Part shown: positions 1 to 7,831 of the stretch, one piece after another
How positions within the stretch are numbered: the stretch's first letter is position 1
Layout: each line of letters starts with the position of its first letter
Origin: Nostoc sp. FACHB-152
GTDB lineage: Bacteria; Cyanobacteriota; Cyanobacteriia; Cyanobacteriales; Nostocaceae
Direction: 5' to 3'
DNA: 64,000 bases
Assembly (NCBI RefSeq): GCF_014697475.1
Contig: NZ_JACJRV010000010.1
Coordinates: 1-64,000, forward strand
Translations under genes and position numbers: made by a program
Notes under the pieces: generated by a model
Databases searched by the model: none
Seen by the model: the letters and a program-made list of their open reading frames with translations, nothing else
What the model was told of the DNA's origin: nothing

Positions 1-53
1 CGAACTCTAGCTAGTGCCACTGCCAAACTCAACCTCTGCTTCATCAGGCTCAT
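1..53 (-). CDS. Possible 5' end of a gene running off the left edge
   Basis: On the minus strand an ATG at 53 opens a frame (MSLMKQRLSLAVALARV) that stays open to the window edge, only 17 codons. The predicted start is basic followed by hydrophobic residues, as at a membrane or exported protein start. No clear ribosome binding site precedes it. It would be divergent from the glutaredoxin gene. Too little is visible to name it, and it may be chance. Confidence 0.2.
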   Translation of the reverse strand, partial: MSLMKQRLSLAVALARV

Positions 54-202
54 GATTAAGAGGCTTGCAGGTTCTTCCTAAGATGTCAAATGGGTTCTAT
101 ATATCGCTTATCTTCTGATTATCAGCACTTGATTGGTAGGCGGAGCAAAGCAAAATAATTTAGGCTAAAGATAATTCACAAATATCTATAAAATCCAAAT
201 TT

Positions 203-511
203 ATGTTGGACTTTCTTAATCCTCTACTCGGTCGCCATCCAGAACGAGTCAAAGCTAACGTTGAAATTTATACCTGGCAAACTTGCCCTTACTGTATTCG
301 TGCCAAAATGCTGCTGTGGTGGAAAGGCGTAAACTTCACTGAATACAAAATTGATGGTGACGAAGCCGCCAGAATCAAAATGGCAGAACGTGCCAATGGC
401 CGTCGAACAGTACCGCAGATTTTTATCAATAATCAACATATAGGCGGCTGCGACGACATTTATCAGCTAGACACTAAAGGTCAACTCAACCCTTTGTTAG
501 AAACTGCTTAA
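203..511 (+). CDS. grxC: Glutaredoxin 3 (dithiol, CPYC)
   Basis: Small thiol-disulfide oxidoreductase of 102 aa that reduces disulfides and mixed glutathione disulfides in the cytosol using glutathione. The CPYC active site is at residues 28-31 (context YTWQTCPYC), followed by the cis-proline segment TVPQIFI and the GG(C)DD glutathione-binding turn near residues 80-85. These are the family hallmarks. The first 18 or so residues are a short extension before the usual first strand. It is a single gene, divergent from whatever lies at the left edge and followed after 76 bp by tadA on the same strand. The family call is very secure; the substrate preference is inferred. Confidence 0.95.
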   Translation: MLDFLNPLLGRHPERVKANVEIYTWQTCPYCIRAKMLLWWKGVNFTEYKIDGDEAARIKMAERANGRRTVPQIFINNQHIGGCDDIYQLDTKGQLNPLLETA

Positions 512-587
512 TTTTGATTACAAGGCAATAGGAACATTAAAATGGATTTCCCTATTGCCTATTACCTATTGCCTGTTCCCTCTCGAT

Positions 588-1097
588 ATGCTAATCGAAG
601 ATCCAGAGTATTTGATACACCGACAATGGATGAGCCGTGCTTTAGAACTAGCACAAACCGCAGGTAATATGGGTGAAATTCCTGTAGGTGCTGTTATTGT
701 TGACTCAGCCGGAAACGTGATTGCCGAAGGTGAAAACAGAAAAGAACGAGACAAAGACCCGACAGCCCACGCAGAAATTATTGCTATCAGAAAAGCGTCT
801 CAAACATTACAAAGCTGGCGACTACATGAATGTACTTTGTATGTCACTTTAGAACCTTGTCCAATGTGTGCAGGTGCGATCGTGCATTCACGTATAGGAA
901 TGTTAGTGTACGGAGTGGACGATACTAAAACTGGCGCAGTTCGTAGTGTCCTTAATATCCCTGATAGTGCTGCTTCTAATCATCGCTTGCAAGTCCTCGG
1001 AGGTATTCTAGAATCAGCTTGCCGTCAGCAGTTACAAGATTGGTTTGCGAATCGACGGCTTCAGAAAGCTACAGACAGAGGTAAAACTGTCCAATAA
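588..1097 (+). CDS. tadA: tRNA-specific adenosine deaminase
   Basis: Zinc deaminase that converts adenosine 34 of tRNA-Arg(ACG) to inosine. The deaminase signature is clear: HAE (H61, E63 from the ATG at 588) supplies a zinc ligand and the proton shuttle, and PCPMC supplies two more zinc ligands (C91, C94). The frame is open upstream to a TTG at 555, but those 11 codons are translated from a CCTATTG-type heptanucleotide repeat (about 551-579), so the ATG at 588 is the better start. An ATG at 630 (MSRALELA) is a third option. About 170 aa, normal for bacterial TadA. The C-terminal 20 residues are basic and not conserved in the family. Confidence 0.93.
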   Translation: MLIEDPEYLIHRQWMSRALELAQTAGNMGEIPVGAVIVDSAGNVIAEGENRKERDKDPTAHAEIIAIRKASQTLQSWRLHECTLYVTLEPCPMCAGAIVHSRIGMLVYGVDDTKTGAVRSVLNIPDSAASNHRLQVLGGILESACRQQLQDWFANRRLQKATDRGKTVQ

Positions 1098-1182
1098 CCG
1101 CTACACAATCTACGGAAGAGAATTTACGGTTGAATTATCAAGAGTTATTTAATTTTTTACTGGGCAATTCGCAGCTACCGAT

Positions 1183-1950
1183 ATGTTGAAATTTTACTCT
1201 TCCAAAGATACGTACCAAGCAACACCAAGAGATGAGGCAGCAAATCATCTGGTGACTCAAACAAACTCACAAGTTTCTCCTTTATTAGGGCCTTTAGCGT
1301 ATCTTTTGGGTCGGCATTTAGTTTTACCTTTATTCTTTGGAAGAATTAGAATTACTGGACAACAAAATATTCCCATAACTGGGCCTGTTATCCTAGCTCC
1401 CACACACCGGGCGCGCTGGGATGCGTTACTTATACCCTATGCTACTTCTCTGATTACAGGTAATGATTTGCGCTTCATGGTGACTAGCAGCGAATGTCAA
1501 GGCATACAAGGTTGGTTTGTCCGTCGCTTAGGTGGGTTTCCTGTAGATCCTAAACATCCTACAGTCTCTACCTTACGGCATGGGGTTTCCTTACTTCAGC
1601 AAGGAAAAACTTTGGTGATTTTTCCTGAAGGCGGCATTTTTCGTGATGGCGAGATTCATTCTTTAAAACCAGGAATCGCTCGTCTATCCTTAAGTGCAGA
1701 ACTAAATCACCCAGGATTAGAAGTTAAAATTGTCCCAGTCAACATTAACTACAGCCAACCCTATCCGAATTGGGGTACTGATGTCAGCATTGACATTGGC
1801 AATCCGATCAATGTTGCGGAATACACTAGTGGTACGATAAAACAAAATGCTAAACGCCTTACAGAAGATTTAGCAAAGGCAATGCAAAATCTCAATCACC
1901 AAGAATCAGAAATTAGTGAATGTCAATGGTCAATGGTTAATGGTCAATAA
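1183..1950 (+). CDS. 1-acyl-glycerol-3-phosphate acyltransferase family (PlsC-like)
   Basis: Membrane-associated acyltransferase probably making phosphatidic acid from lysophosphatidic acid. The HX4D catalytic motif is at H75-D80 (PTHRARWD) and the FPEGG acyl-acceptor motif near residue 148, in the order and spacing of the LPLAT family. A hydrophobic stretch at about residues 35-53 may anchor it to the membrane. 255 aa. The last 10 or so codons (ending WSMVNGQ) are made of GTCAATG-type heptanucleotide repeats, so the native C-terminus has been replaced or extended by repeat DNA. It converges with the protease gene across a perfect 28-bp palindrome. Cyanobacteria carry several PlsC paralogs, so the exact substrate is unproven. 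Confidence 0.85.
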   Translation: MLKFYSSKDTYQATPRDEAANHLVTQTNSQVSPLLGPLAYLLGRHLVLPLFFGRIRITGQQNIPITGPVILAPTHRARWDALLIPYATSLITGNDLRFMVTSSECQGIQGWFVRRLGGFPVDPKHPTVSTLRHGVSLLQQGKTLVIFPEGGIFRDGEIHSLKPGIARLSLSAELNHPGLEVKIVPVNINYSQPYPNWGTDVSIDIGNPINVAEYTSGTIKQNAKRLTEDLAKAMQNLNHQESEISECQWSMVNGQ

Positions 1951-1952
1951 TA

Positions 1953-1978
1953 AAAGGCAATAGGCAATAGGCAATAGT
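1953..1978. repeat. Heptanucleotide tandem repeat (GGCAATA)n
   Basis: About three and a half copies of the heptamer GGCAATA lie directly after the acyltransferase stop. This belongs to the short tandemly repeated sequence class known from heterocystous cyanobacteria. Confidence 0.85.
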
Positions 1979-1984
1979 AGATCT

Positions 1985-2012
1985 GTAGAGACGCGAAATT
2001 TCGCGTCTCTAC
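1985..2012. terminator. Perfect 28-bp palindrome, likely bidirectional terminator
   Basis: Arms GTAGAGACGCGAAA / TTTCGCGTCTCTAC are perfectly complementary with no spacer, followed on the plus strand by CTTTTT. It sits exactly between two convergent genes (stops at 1950 and 2016). The same arms recur at 34484-34511 and, degenerate, at 51296-51324, so it is also a dispersed palindromic repeat. Confidence 0.75.
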
Positions 2013-2015
2013 TTT

Positions 2016-4118
2016 TTAATAACCAATAACTAATTCCCAACTGTTTAATCTGCCGACATCTTGTGGTGCAGCATCTATCAGCCATAATTGCCAGCGTCCT
2101 TTAGCTGCAAGAGATAGCAACTGCTTGAGGGCTGGATGCGATCGCACACCATAACTCATCTGTAAATTCGTCCGTCTGCCTAAAGTCCGATTCTGCAACA
2201 AAACTTGCTGATTATTCGGTGCTACTAAGTAAATTTCTAAATCACCTAAAAACTCGTGAGTGATATTCACATTCACTTGAATATCTTTAACTGTGATAGA
2301 TTCGGCAATTGCGATCGCACTTTTGACACCCTGGCGATCGTTATCAGGAATTCCTACAGAGTTGGTATTGCCTACCCGCAGCTGTTGAGTAATTGGTGAT
2401 GCAACTGCCTGCATTTGCTTGGCTGCTTGCACAGCCTTAGCTGCATTTACCTTGCCATAACCAAACCACAGTGAATGACCATTACCATCGTAAGTCCCGC
2501 CTTTTAAAGCTAATTGAGGGTCAGGGTTAGGGTCAACTATTTTATCCGCAGTTTCTTGTAAGATGCGTTTAACTTGTTGGGCTGTCAAGTTAGGGTTTGC
2601 TGACAAAACTAACGCCGCTACCCCTGCTACTACGGGCGTAGCACTAGAAGTGCCGCCAAAGTTATTAGTAAAATCGCCTTTATCGTAACCTGCGGCTCCT
2701 AATTGGTCAGTTGTGAACACACCGACACCGCTAAGATAAGAGGCGATCGCCGGTTGGGTGAACACATAACCCTTCTCAGGAAATGACATTCCTGGTGGCG
2801 CATTATTACTAGGCGCACACAAAGCAATGCTATCGCCCCAATTACTGTAAGCTGCTTTTTTATTCATGCTAGTAGAAGCAGCGATCGCCATCACATCAGG
2901 ATGTAACGCAAATCCACTGAGCCAATCTGTTTTTCCTTGTAACAAATTATCTGGCCATTTTTTCTCTACTACAGTACCATTAACTGGACGATTGGCATTT
3001 CCGGCTGCAAATAAAATTACACAGCCCTTGCCATTGCGTCCTTTGGTTGCTGCACGGGTAATAGCTGCCTTTTGCCTCAACGATAAAGGAAAGTAAACAG
3101 CCGAAGCTCCCCAACTGCAAGAAATAACACTCGCGCCCTTGTCAACTGCCCAGTTAAAAATTTGCTCAATCGATTCATCATCTAAATAACCAGTCGTCCG
3201 GATAGGCATGAATGCACAACCAGGCGCAACCCCAACAATTCCTGCACCATTCTCTTCCGCAACTGCTACCCCTGCACAGGCTGTGCCGTGGCTAGTTTCT
3301 TTGGCATCAGGTAGAGGTAAAAAATCATTTTGTCTTAAATCTCTAGGTGCAACAACTTTACCTGAACCTTGAAAATCAGGATGATTCAAATCAAAAGAAT
3401 CATCTACCACTGCCACAACTACAGAACGGACACCGCGAGTAATATCCCAAGCTTTTTCTACTGAGATGTGAGAATTTAAAGTTAATTCATCACCGCCATT
3501 ATGGTTTAAGTACCACTGTTGGGCATAAAGCGGATCGCGGGGTTTATAATGTGTCTCGCTATTAATAATAATGTTAGGTTCAGCCGATAAAACTTCTTTA
3601 AGTCCTTGGAGTTGGTTAGTAATTTTAATCGGGTTTTCTGTTGCTTGTTTGCTAACTAAAAATACGAAAGTATTAGGTATACCAAGAACAGGTTTATCTT
3701 GAATTAAACTGTATGTACTGGCTATGGCGTTAATTCTGGCGGTTTCTACGTTGGTTGCAAATTGAATAGTGATTTGGTCGCCTAAGTAAACAAAAGTCCC
3801 TGGATTACTTTTAATAGCGTAAACATGACTGGCAAAGGCGACATTTTCCGCCGCACGTGCTTGAGCCATCGCTGCGTCTAATTGGTCAGGCGCAACCGTG
3901 AATAATTCGAGTTGCGCTTGGGGAATACTTCGCTGCCAAATGCCCCAACTTACCTGAGATAATTGTTGAGGTGTAAAATCGGTAGCTGGGCGGATGGTGA
4001 AACGGTCGATAGCTTTTTCTAACACTAATTCTTCACCACCGCGTTGCAAAACAATACCCAAATTGCTTGCTGGTACACCTGTGGTTGGAAGATCAGAGGA
4101 ATTGATGCGATCGCTCAT
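2016..4118 (-). CDS. prcA: Subtilisin-like calcium-dependent protease with P domain (PrcA-like)
   Basis: Serine endopeptidase of the S8 family, 700 aa. The catalytic triad is readable: D239 (VAVVDDSFD), H277 (SHGTACAG), S491 (GGTSSATP), with the oxyanion Asn near 374 (AAGNAN). The C-terminal 120 or so residues form a proprotein-convertase P domain (beta-sandwich; NVNITHEFLGDLEIYL). The N-terminal 200 residues resemble the prodomain region of the Anabaena calcium-dependent protease PrcA, which is known for cleaving after proteolysis-sensitive reaction centres in heterocyst-forming strains. No signal peptide is visible, which fits an intracellular enzyme. Divergent from the gene at 4291 with a shared 172-bp promoter region. 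The family is certain; the prcA name rests on overall architecture. Confidence 0.85.
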   Translation of the reverse strand: MSDRINSSDLPTTGVPASNLGIVLQRGGEELVLEKAIDRFTIRPATDFTPQQLSQVSWGIWQRSIPQAQLELFTVAPDQLDAAMAQARAAENVAFASHVYAIKSNPGTFVYLGDQITIQFATNVETARINAIASTYSLIQDKPVLGIPNTFVFLVSKQATENPIKITNQLQGLKEVLSAEPNIIINSETHYKPRDPLYAQQWYLNHNGGDELTLNSHISVEKAWDITRGVRSVVVAVVDDSFDLNHPDFQGSGKVVAPRDLRQNDFLPLPDAKETSHGTACAGVAVAEENGAGIVGVAPGCAFMPIRTTGYLDDESIEQIFNWAVDKGASVISCSWGASAVYFPLSLRQKAAITRAATKGRNGKGCVILFAAGNANRPVNGTVVEKKWPDNLLQGKTDWLSGFALHPDVMAIAASTSMNKKAAYSNWGDSIALCAPSNNAPPGMSFPEKGYVFTQPAIASYLSGVGVFTTDQLGAAGYDKGDFTNNFGGTSSATPVVAGVAALVLSANPNLTAQQVKRILQETADKIVDPNPDPQLALKGGTYDGNGHSLWFGYGKVNAAKAVQAAKQMQAVASPITQQLRVGNTNSVGIPDNDRQGVKSAIAIAESITVKDIQVNVNITHEFLGDLEIYLVAPNNQQVLLQNRTLGRRTNLQMSYGVRSHPALKQLLSLAAKGRWQLWLIDAAPQDVGRLNSWELVIGY

Positions 4119-4290
4119 AGGGGACGATTGTAATTAGTATACAGAGGCAATGGGAACTCTATTAAATCGATTTTCAGTCTAAAACAAAGAAACCAAGTAT
4201 ATAGCTGTGTTTTGATTAAAACGAAAACAAAGTTAAGATACCCCAAGTTTCCCTTAGTATTTGTATATATTTGTCGCACCCGTTTAATCC

Positions 4291-4884
4291 ATGAAAATTG
4301 CTGCAACTGCGCCTTTAATTGGCCTCAGTTCCTTATCAGTCATCGCCTGCTTGAGTTTGCTATCACCTGCAAATGCTCAGGTACAGCTTTATAGCCAAAA
4401 AGCACAGCCTATTGACCCCAATGCACCCAATAATCTCCGCCCTGCCACCCAAAATAATAGCCTTTTAAGCATTGACGGAGGCGATCGACTGATGAAAGAA
4501 GCTGAAGCAGCTGTTTCCTCTCAAAACTACACCTTAGCTGCTAAAAAGCTTCAAGAAGCACGGCAAGTTTATAATCAGCTATCTAATTTTTATCAAGAAC
4601 TCAACTCCAGCTTTTCAGGCATTGACCTGAGAGTTTCCGACTCTCAGCGTCAAAAAGCCTTATTAACCGCCCAAAAGCGAGATGAAGCCACCTATCAGTT
4701 AGCATTGGTACATCGCGCCCTCAACCAGCCAGAATTAGCCGTACCACTATTAATTCAAATCGTTAAAAGCCAAAACCCCACCAGAGATTTAGGCAAAAAA
4801 GCATATCAACAGCTATTTGAACTCGGTTTTGTTGATACTCCCTACCCCAGACAAGGCAGTGGCGGTTCAACTTCTCAAAAGTAA
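4291..4884 (+). CDS. Exported tetratricopeptide-like protein of unknown function
   Basis: 197 aa. It starts with a clear signal peptide (basic MKIAA, hydrophobic core, cleavage likely after SPANA at about residue 29), so it is probably periplasmic or thylakoid-lumenal. The mature part is helical. The segment from about 65 to 170 (AEAAVSSQNYTLAAKKLQEAR, then LALVHRALNQPELAVPLLIQI) has the alternating small/aromatic pattern of TPR-like helix pairs. The C-terminus is Gly/Ser rich. Divergent from the protease gene. No enzyme motif is visible; I do not recognise a specific function. Confidence 0.75.
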   Translation: MKIAATAPLIGLSSLSVIACLSLLSPANAQVQLYSQKAQPIDPNAPNNLRPATQNNSLLSIDGGDRLMKEAEAAVSSQNYTLAAKKLQEARQVYNQLSNFYQELNSSFSGIDLRVSDSQRQKALLTAQKRDEATYQLALVHRALNQPELAVPLLIQIVKSQNPTRDLGKKAYQQLFELGFVDTPYPRQGSGGSTSQK

Positions 4885-5007
4885 ATCTTCAGCGTCAATA
4901 GTCATTAGTTATTCCCCCTTGTCTCCCCTGCTCCCCTGCCCCCCTGCCTCTTCCTCCCACTCCCTAATCTGCTAATAATAGAGAAGTAAGTTTTTTCAGG
5001 AATTGCG

Positions 5008-5265
5008 ATGATTAGTCCGCAGCAGATTGAAGAAATGATCAAGGCGGAACTGCCAGACGCTCAGATACAAGTGCAAGATTTGACAGGTGGCGGAGACCAC
5101 TATCAAGTTACTGTCGTATCATCGCAGTTTGCAGGTAAAGGACTGGTGCAACAACATCAGTTAGTTTATGGTGCGTTGCGGCAAGCTATGTCAACTGAAG
5201 CAATTCACGCCTTGGCAGTTAAAACATTTACGCCTGAAACTGGGCAGACAACAACCACTTCGTAA
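5008..5265 (+). CDS. bolA: BolA family protein
   Basis: 85 aa covering the whole BolA fold: an N-terminal helix ([16 protein letters not shown]), a central strand region ending in a [11 protein letters not shown] segment, and the conserved HQLVYGAL helix with the invariant His. BolA proteins bind monothiol CGFS glutaredoxins through a shared [2Fe-2S] cluster and help iron sensing and cluster delivery. The next gene, 74 bp downstream on the same strand, is exactly such a CGFS glutaredoxin, supporting a shared operon. Confidence 0.92.
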   Translation: MISPQQIEEMIKAELPDAQIQVQDLTGGGDHYQVTVVSSQFAGKGLVQQHQLVYGALRQAMSTEAIHALAVKTFTPETGQTTTTS

Positions 5266-5339
5266 AATCAATAGTTTCGAGCTATGTTGAGCATGAACTA
5301 TTGATTTTTCATATCAGTAACATAGGAAATCAAAATACC

Positions 5340-5663
5340 ATGTCACCAGAACTAAAAGAAAGAATCGATAACTTAGTCAAAGAAAACAAAATTATGGTTT
5401 TTATGAAGGGAACTAAGTTAATGCCTCAATGTGGTTTTTCTAACAACGTTGTCCAAATTCTCAATACTTTGGGCGTTCCCTTCGAGACAATTGATGTTCT
5501 ATCTGACAGCGAAATTCGCCAAGGTATTAAAGAATATTCTAACTGGCCAACTATTCCTCAAGTTTATATTGATGGTGAATTCATTGGCGGTTCTGACATT
5601 CTGATTGAAATGTACCAAAAGGGTGAATTACAGGAAAAAGTGACAATTGCCCTAGCTTCGTAA
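5340..5663 (+). CDS. grxD: Monothiol glutaredoxin, CGFS type (Grx4/GrxD)
   Basis: 107 aa from the ATG at 5340. The frame is open to 5301 but [13 protein letters not shown] is the usual family start. The CGFS cluster-binding motif is at residues 31-34 with KGTKLMPQ before it, then WPTIPQVYI (cis-Pro) and GGSDI for glutathione binding. These proteins bind a glutathione-ligated [2Fe-2S] cluster and pass it to apo-proteins or to BolA. It is encoded directly after bolA and ends at a strong intrinsic terminator, so the two probably form one transcript. Confidence 0.95.
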   Translation: MSPELKERIDNLVKENKIMVFMKGTKLMPQCGFSNNVVQILNTLGVPFETIDVLSDSEIRQGIKEYSNWPTIPQVYIDGEFIGGSDILIEMYQKGELQEKVTIALAS

Positions 5664-5693
5664 ATTAACTAAGCAGCAATTAATCTAATATGA

Positions 5694-5723
5694 CAAAAAA
5701 GCCCCTATATGGGGCTTTTTTTT
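5694..5723 (+). terminator. Intrinsic terminator after bolA-grxD
   Basis: Hairpin AAAAAAGCCCC-TATAT-GGGGC followed by eight T. It lies 31 bp past the grxD stop. The rest of the 5664-5986 gap is AT-rich and shows no gene. Confidence 0.9.
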
Positions 5724-5986
5724 GATGGACTACGCTTCCCAAAGCAGAAAAATTACTCAACATTTAGTAGCAAGTAGCGGATAAAAAATTTTCTGCTTTT
5801 TTAATGAAAATTACTTATTAAACATCCCTCAGCAGAATTAACAAAATTAGAGTGAGCATGAGGGAATGTTTCTCCCAGTACAATCTCTCCCCAAATTCAC
5901 ACCACAACACGGTTGATTACTACAGATAATGTGTTATAATTATCTGCGTCAATCTACGGTTACTTTTAATGACTAAAGCAAAGGCA

Positions 5987-6241
5987 TTAGTAGTAATCGT
6001 GCTGCCGTTGTGGTTCTGGCTCCGGCATTGCAAAGTTTGATGCATCGTACAAGTAGCGGCTGGCTTCCTCTTCTAAACGATGAATCTGATATGGCTCTAT
6101 AGCGTTGCCATGTCGCAGTGCGGCTAGATATCCATCCAAATACATCCGCATATCGTCCATACGATAACCGCGATTCCATAGCTCGACGAAGGCGTCTGTG
6201 AGTCTTTGGTAATAGCGGATGGTTTGTGTGTCTTGAAGCAT
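5987..6241 (-). CDS. Small conserved cyanobacterial protein
   Basis: 84 aa from the ATG at 6241 (MLQDTQTIRYYQRL). The frame opens upstream to 6307, but the extra 22 residues look like translated leader. It is helical and rich in Tyr and Arg, with a conserved-looking core (AFVELWNRGYRMDDMRMYLDG) and an acidic, Pro/Glu/Gln/His tail ending in HDYY. I recognise it as a short cyanobacteria-specific domain of unknown function (probably the DUF6761 group). No signal peptide or membrane segment. Confidence 0.7.
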   Translation of the reverse strand: MLQDTQTIRYYQRLTDAFVELWNRGYRMDDMRMYLDGYLAALRHGNAIEPYQIHRLEEEASRYLYDASNFAMPEPEPQRQHDYY

Positions 6242-6307
6242 AACTGCTGTTTTGATCTCTTTGGAATGAGAATTGTAAATGATTAAATCTGAAATGTGAA
6301 GTGCCAC

Positions 6308-6802
6308 TTTCGCCTATTTAGCGTTTTTGGCATATACCTTATGCCAATGAGTCAACTTTTGTCAGTTCCCTCCAGCAGCTACAGCGTATATAGATCCTAT
6401 TCCAGAAAACGGGTAATTGATTGTTTGGTAATTTATTCTTATGATTTTCTCGGTCAATACCCTGATTCTTATTGCTGATTGGAAGCTTCACAAAGCTGGA
6501 TTCGCTCTCCGCAGCAAGGTTGAAGGATAGTTAAAGTAATCTTTATTTGCTTGAGTATAAATTCTTAATAAAGTTACATTTTGCTAAGAGCAACATGATT
6601 GTTAAGAAGAACTTTTAATAAGTCTAACAAAAATTTAAGAAAATTAGTATTTAACCTTGGAAATAGGCGTAGGTTGGAGATATTACGCCTGTTTCTTAGA
6701 ATGAATGTCAGATGAATTGTGATTAGAAGTAGCACAGGCTACAAAACCTTGAGCATGAGCTTGTTACTTTGAAAGTCATCAACGCTAAGGGGTCTTACCG
6801 CC
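6308..6802. other. AT-rich intergenic region
   Basis: 495 bp between the small protein and the response regulator, which are divergent. It contains several stop-dense, A/T-rich runs (especially 6540-6660). No RNA gene, hairpin or repeat could be supported. It should contain promoters for both flanking genes. Confidence 0.6.
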
Positions 6803-7570
6803 GTGGGTTCGGTTTGTATTGAAATCGTTGAGGGGAATCCCCATCTAAGATCGTTGCTGGGTTGGCACTTGCAACAATTGGAGTATAGGGTAAATCAAGC
6901 TGCCAGCATTTATCAAGCAAGGGAAGTGTTTTTAACCCATCAACCTACTCTAGTAATTCTAGATGCGGATTTGCCTGATGGAGATGGTATCGAGTTTTGC
7001 CGTTGGTTGCATCGTCAACAACAGCCTTTAATCTTAATGCTATCTGCACGTAGCAATGAAGCGGATATTGTCGCAGGCTTGAAGGCGGGGGCAGATGATT
7101 ACCTCAGTAAACCGTTTGGAATGCAAGAGTTTTTGGCAAGGGTTGAGGCGTTAATTCGTCGCAAACGTACGCCTACTGCACCAGCATATTTGGACTATGG
7201 CACTTTGCAAATTGATTTAGTGCAACGCCGTGTCCGGTTTCAAGGAGAGTTTATCGATTTAACGCCTCAGGAATTTAGTTTGCTGTATGTTTTGGCACAA
7301 GCTGGCGGAGTTCCTTTGTCTCGGTCGGAATTGCTGCGTCGTGCTTGGCCAGATGCGATAGACAACCCGCGCACGATTGATACTCATGTTTTGTCGCTAC
7401 GCAAAAAAGTAGAACTTGATCCCCGCCAACCTAGTTTGATTCAAACTATTCGGAATGTGGGATATCGCTTTAACATGGAAATTTTGAATGCTAATCTTCC
7501 TCAATCACAAACAAAGTTAGCAAAAGAAAGGTTCAGTAATCCACGCCCAACACTTACTACTCAACGGTAA
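6803..7570 (+). CDS. OmpR/PhoB-family response regulator
   Basis: 255 aa: receiver domain (about 1-120) plus winged-helix DNA-binding domain (about 128-228), then a 25-residue basic tail. The phosphoacceptor is D54 (LDADLP), the switch Ser is S81 and the conserved Lys K103 (SKPFG). The usual acidic pair after strand 1 is reduced: the sequence reads VEGN, so only E10 of the normal E-D/D-D remains, which could weaken Mg2+ binding and phosphorylation. The start is GTG at 6803 with AAGGGG about 10 nt upstream. No histidine kinase is adjacent, so it is an orphan regulator. The binding domain has DTHVLSLRKKVE and the IRNVGYRF end typical of the family. Target genes are unknown. Confidence 0.9.
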   Translation: MGSVCIEIVEGNPHLRSLLGWHLQQLEYRVNQAASIYQAREVFLTHQPTLVILDADLPDGDGIEFCRWLHRQQQPLILMLSARSNEADIVAGLKAGADDYLSKPFGMQEFLARVEALIRRKRTPTAPAYLDYGTLQIDLVQRRVRFQGEFIDLTPQEFSLLYVLAQAGGVPLSRSELLRRAWPDAIDNPRTIDTHVLSLRKKVELDPRQPSLIQTIRNVGYRFNMEILNANLPQSQTKLAKERFSNPRPTLTTQR

Positions 7571-7580
7571 TGATATAGCA

Positions 7581-7612
7581 GGGAACAGGTGACAGGTGAC
7601 AGGCGATAGGTT
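7581..7612. repeat. Heptanucleotide repeat (GGTGACA)n
   Basis: Period-7 run (GGGAACA GGTGACA GGTGACA GGCGATA) after the response regulator. The same heptamer class recurs at about 20553, 23927, 30020 and 61319. Confidence 0.8.
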
Positions 7613-7831
7613 TAAATATCTTTTTTTGCCTAAGTTGTATCATCTGTTGATTTCCTTAACGATGCTTGTACTGTCGTATTACAACGTTTCTCGGTTGGGT
7701 GCAGTACAAAATCTCAAGGAGAGAGAACAGAGGCGAGAGACTAGAGATTAAAAACTAGGCTTACTGTGCCTCATCCGGATGAAAAGTACTGTAAGTGTTG
7801 AATTTAGGGTGATTTATCAGATCAGAAGTTT

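Noticed and set aside
6296-6478. 60-codon plus-strand open frame after the small conserved protein
   Set aside because: No recognisable start signal or motif, AT-rich intergenic composition.
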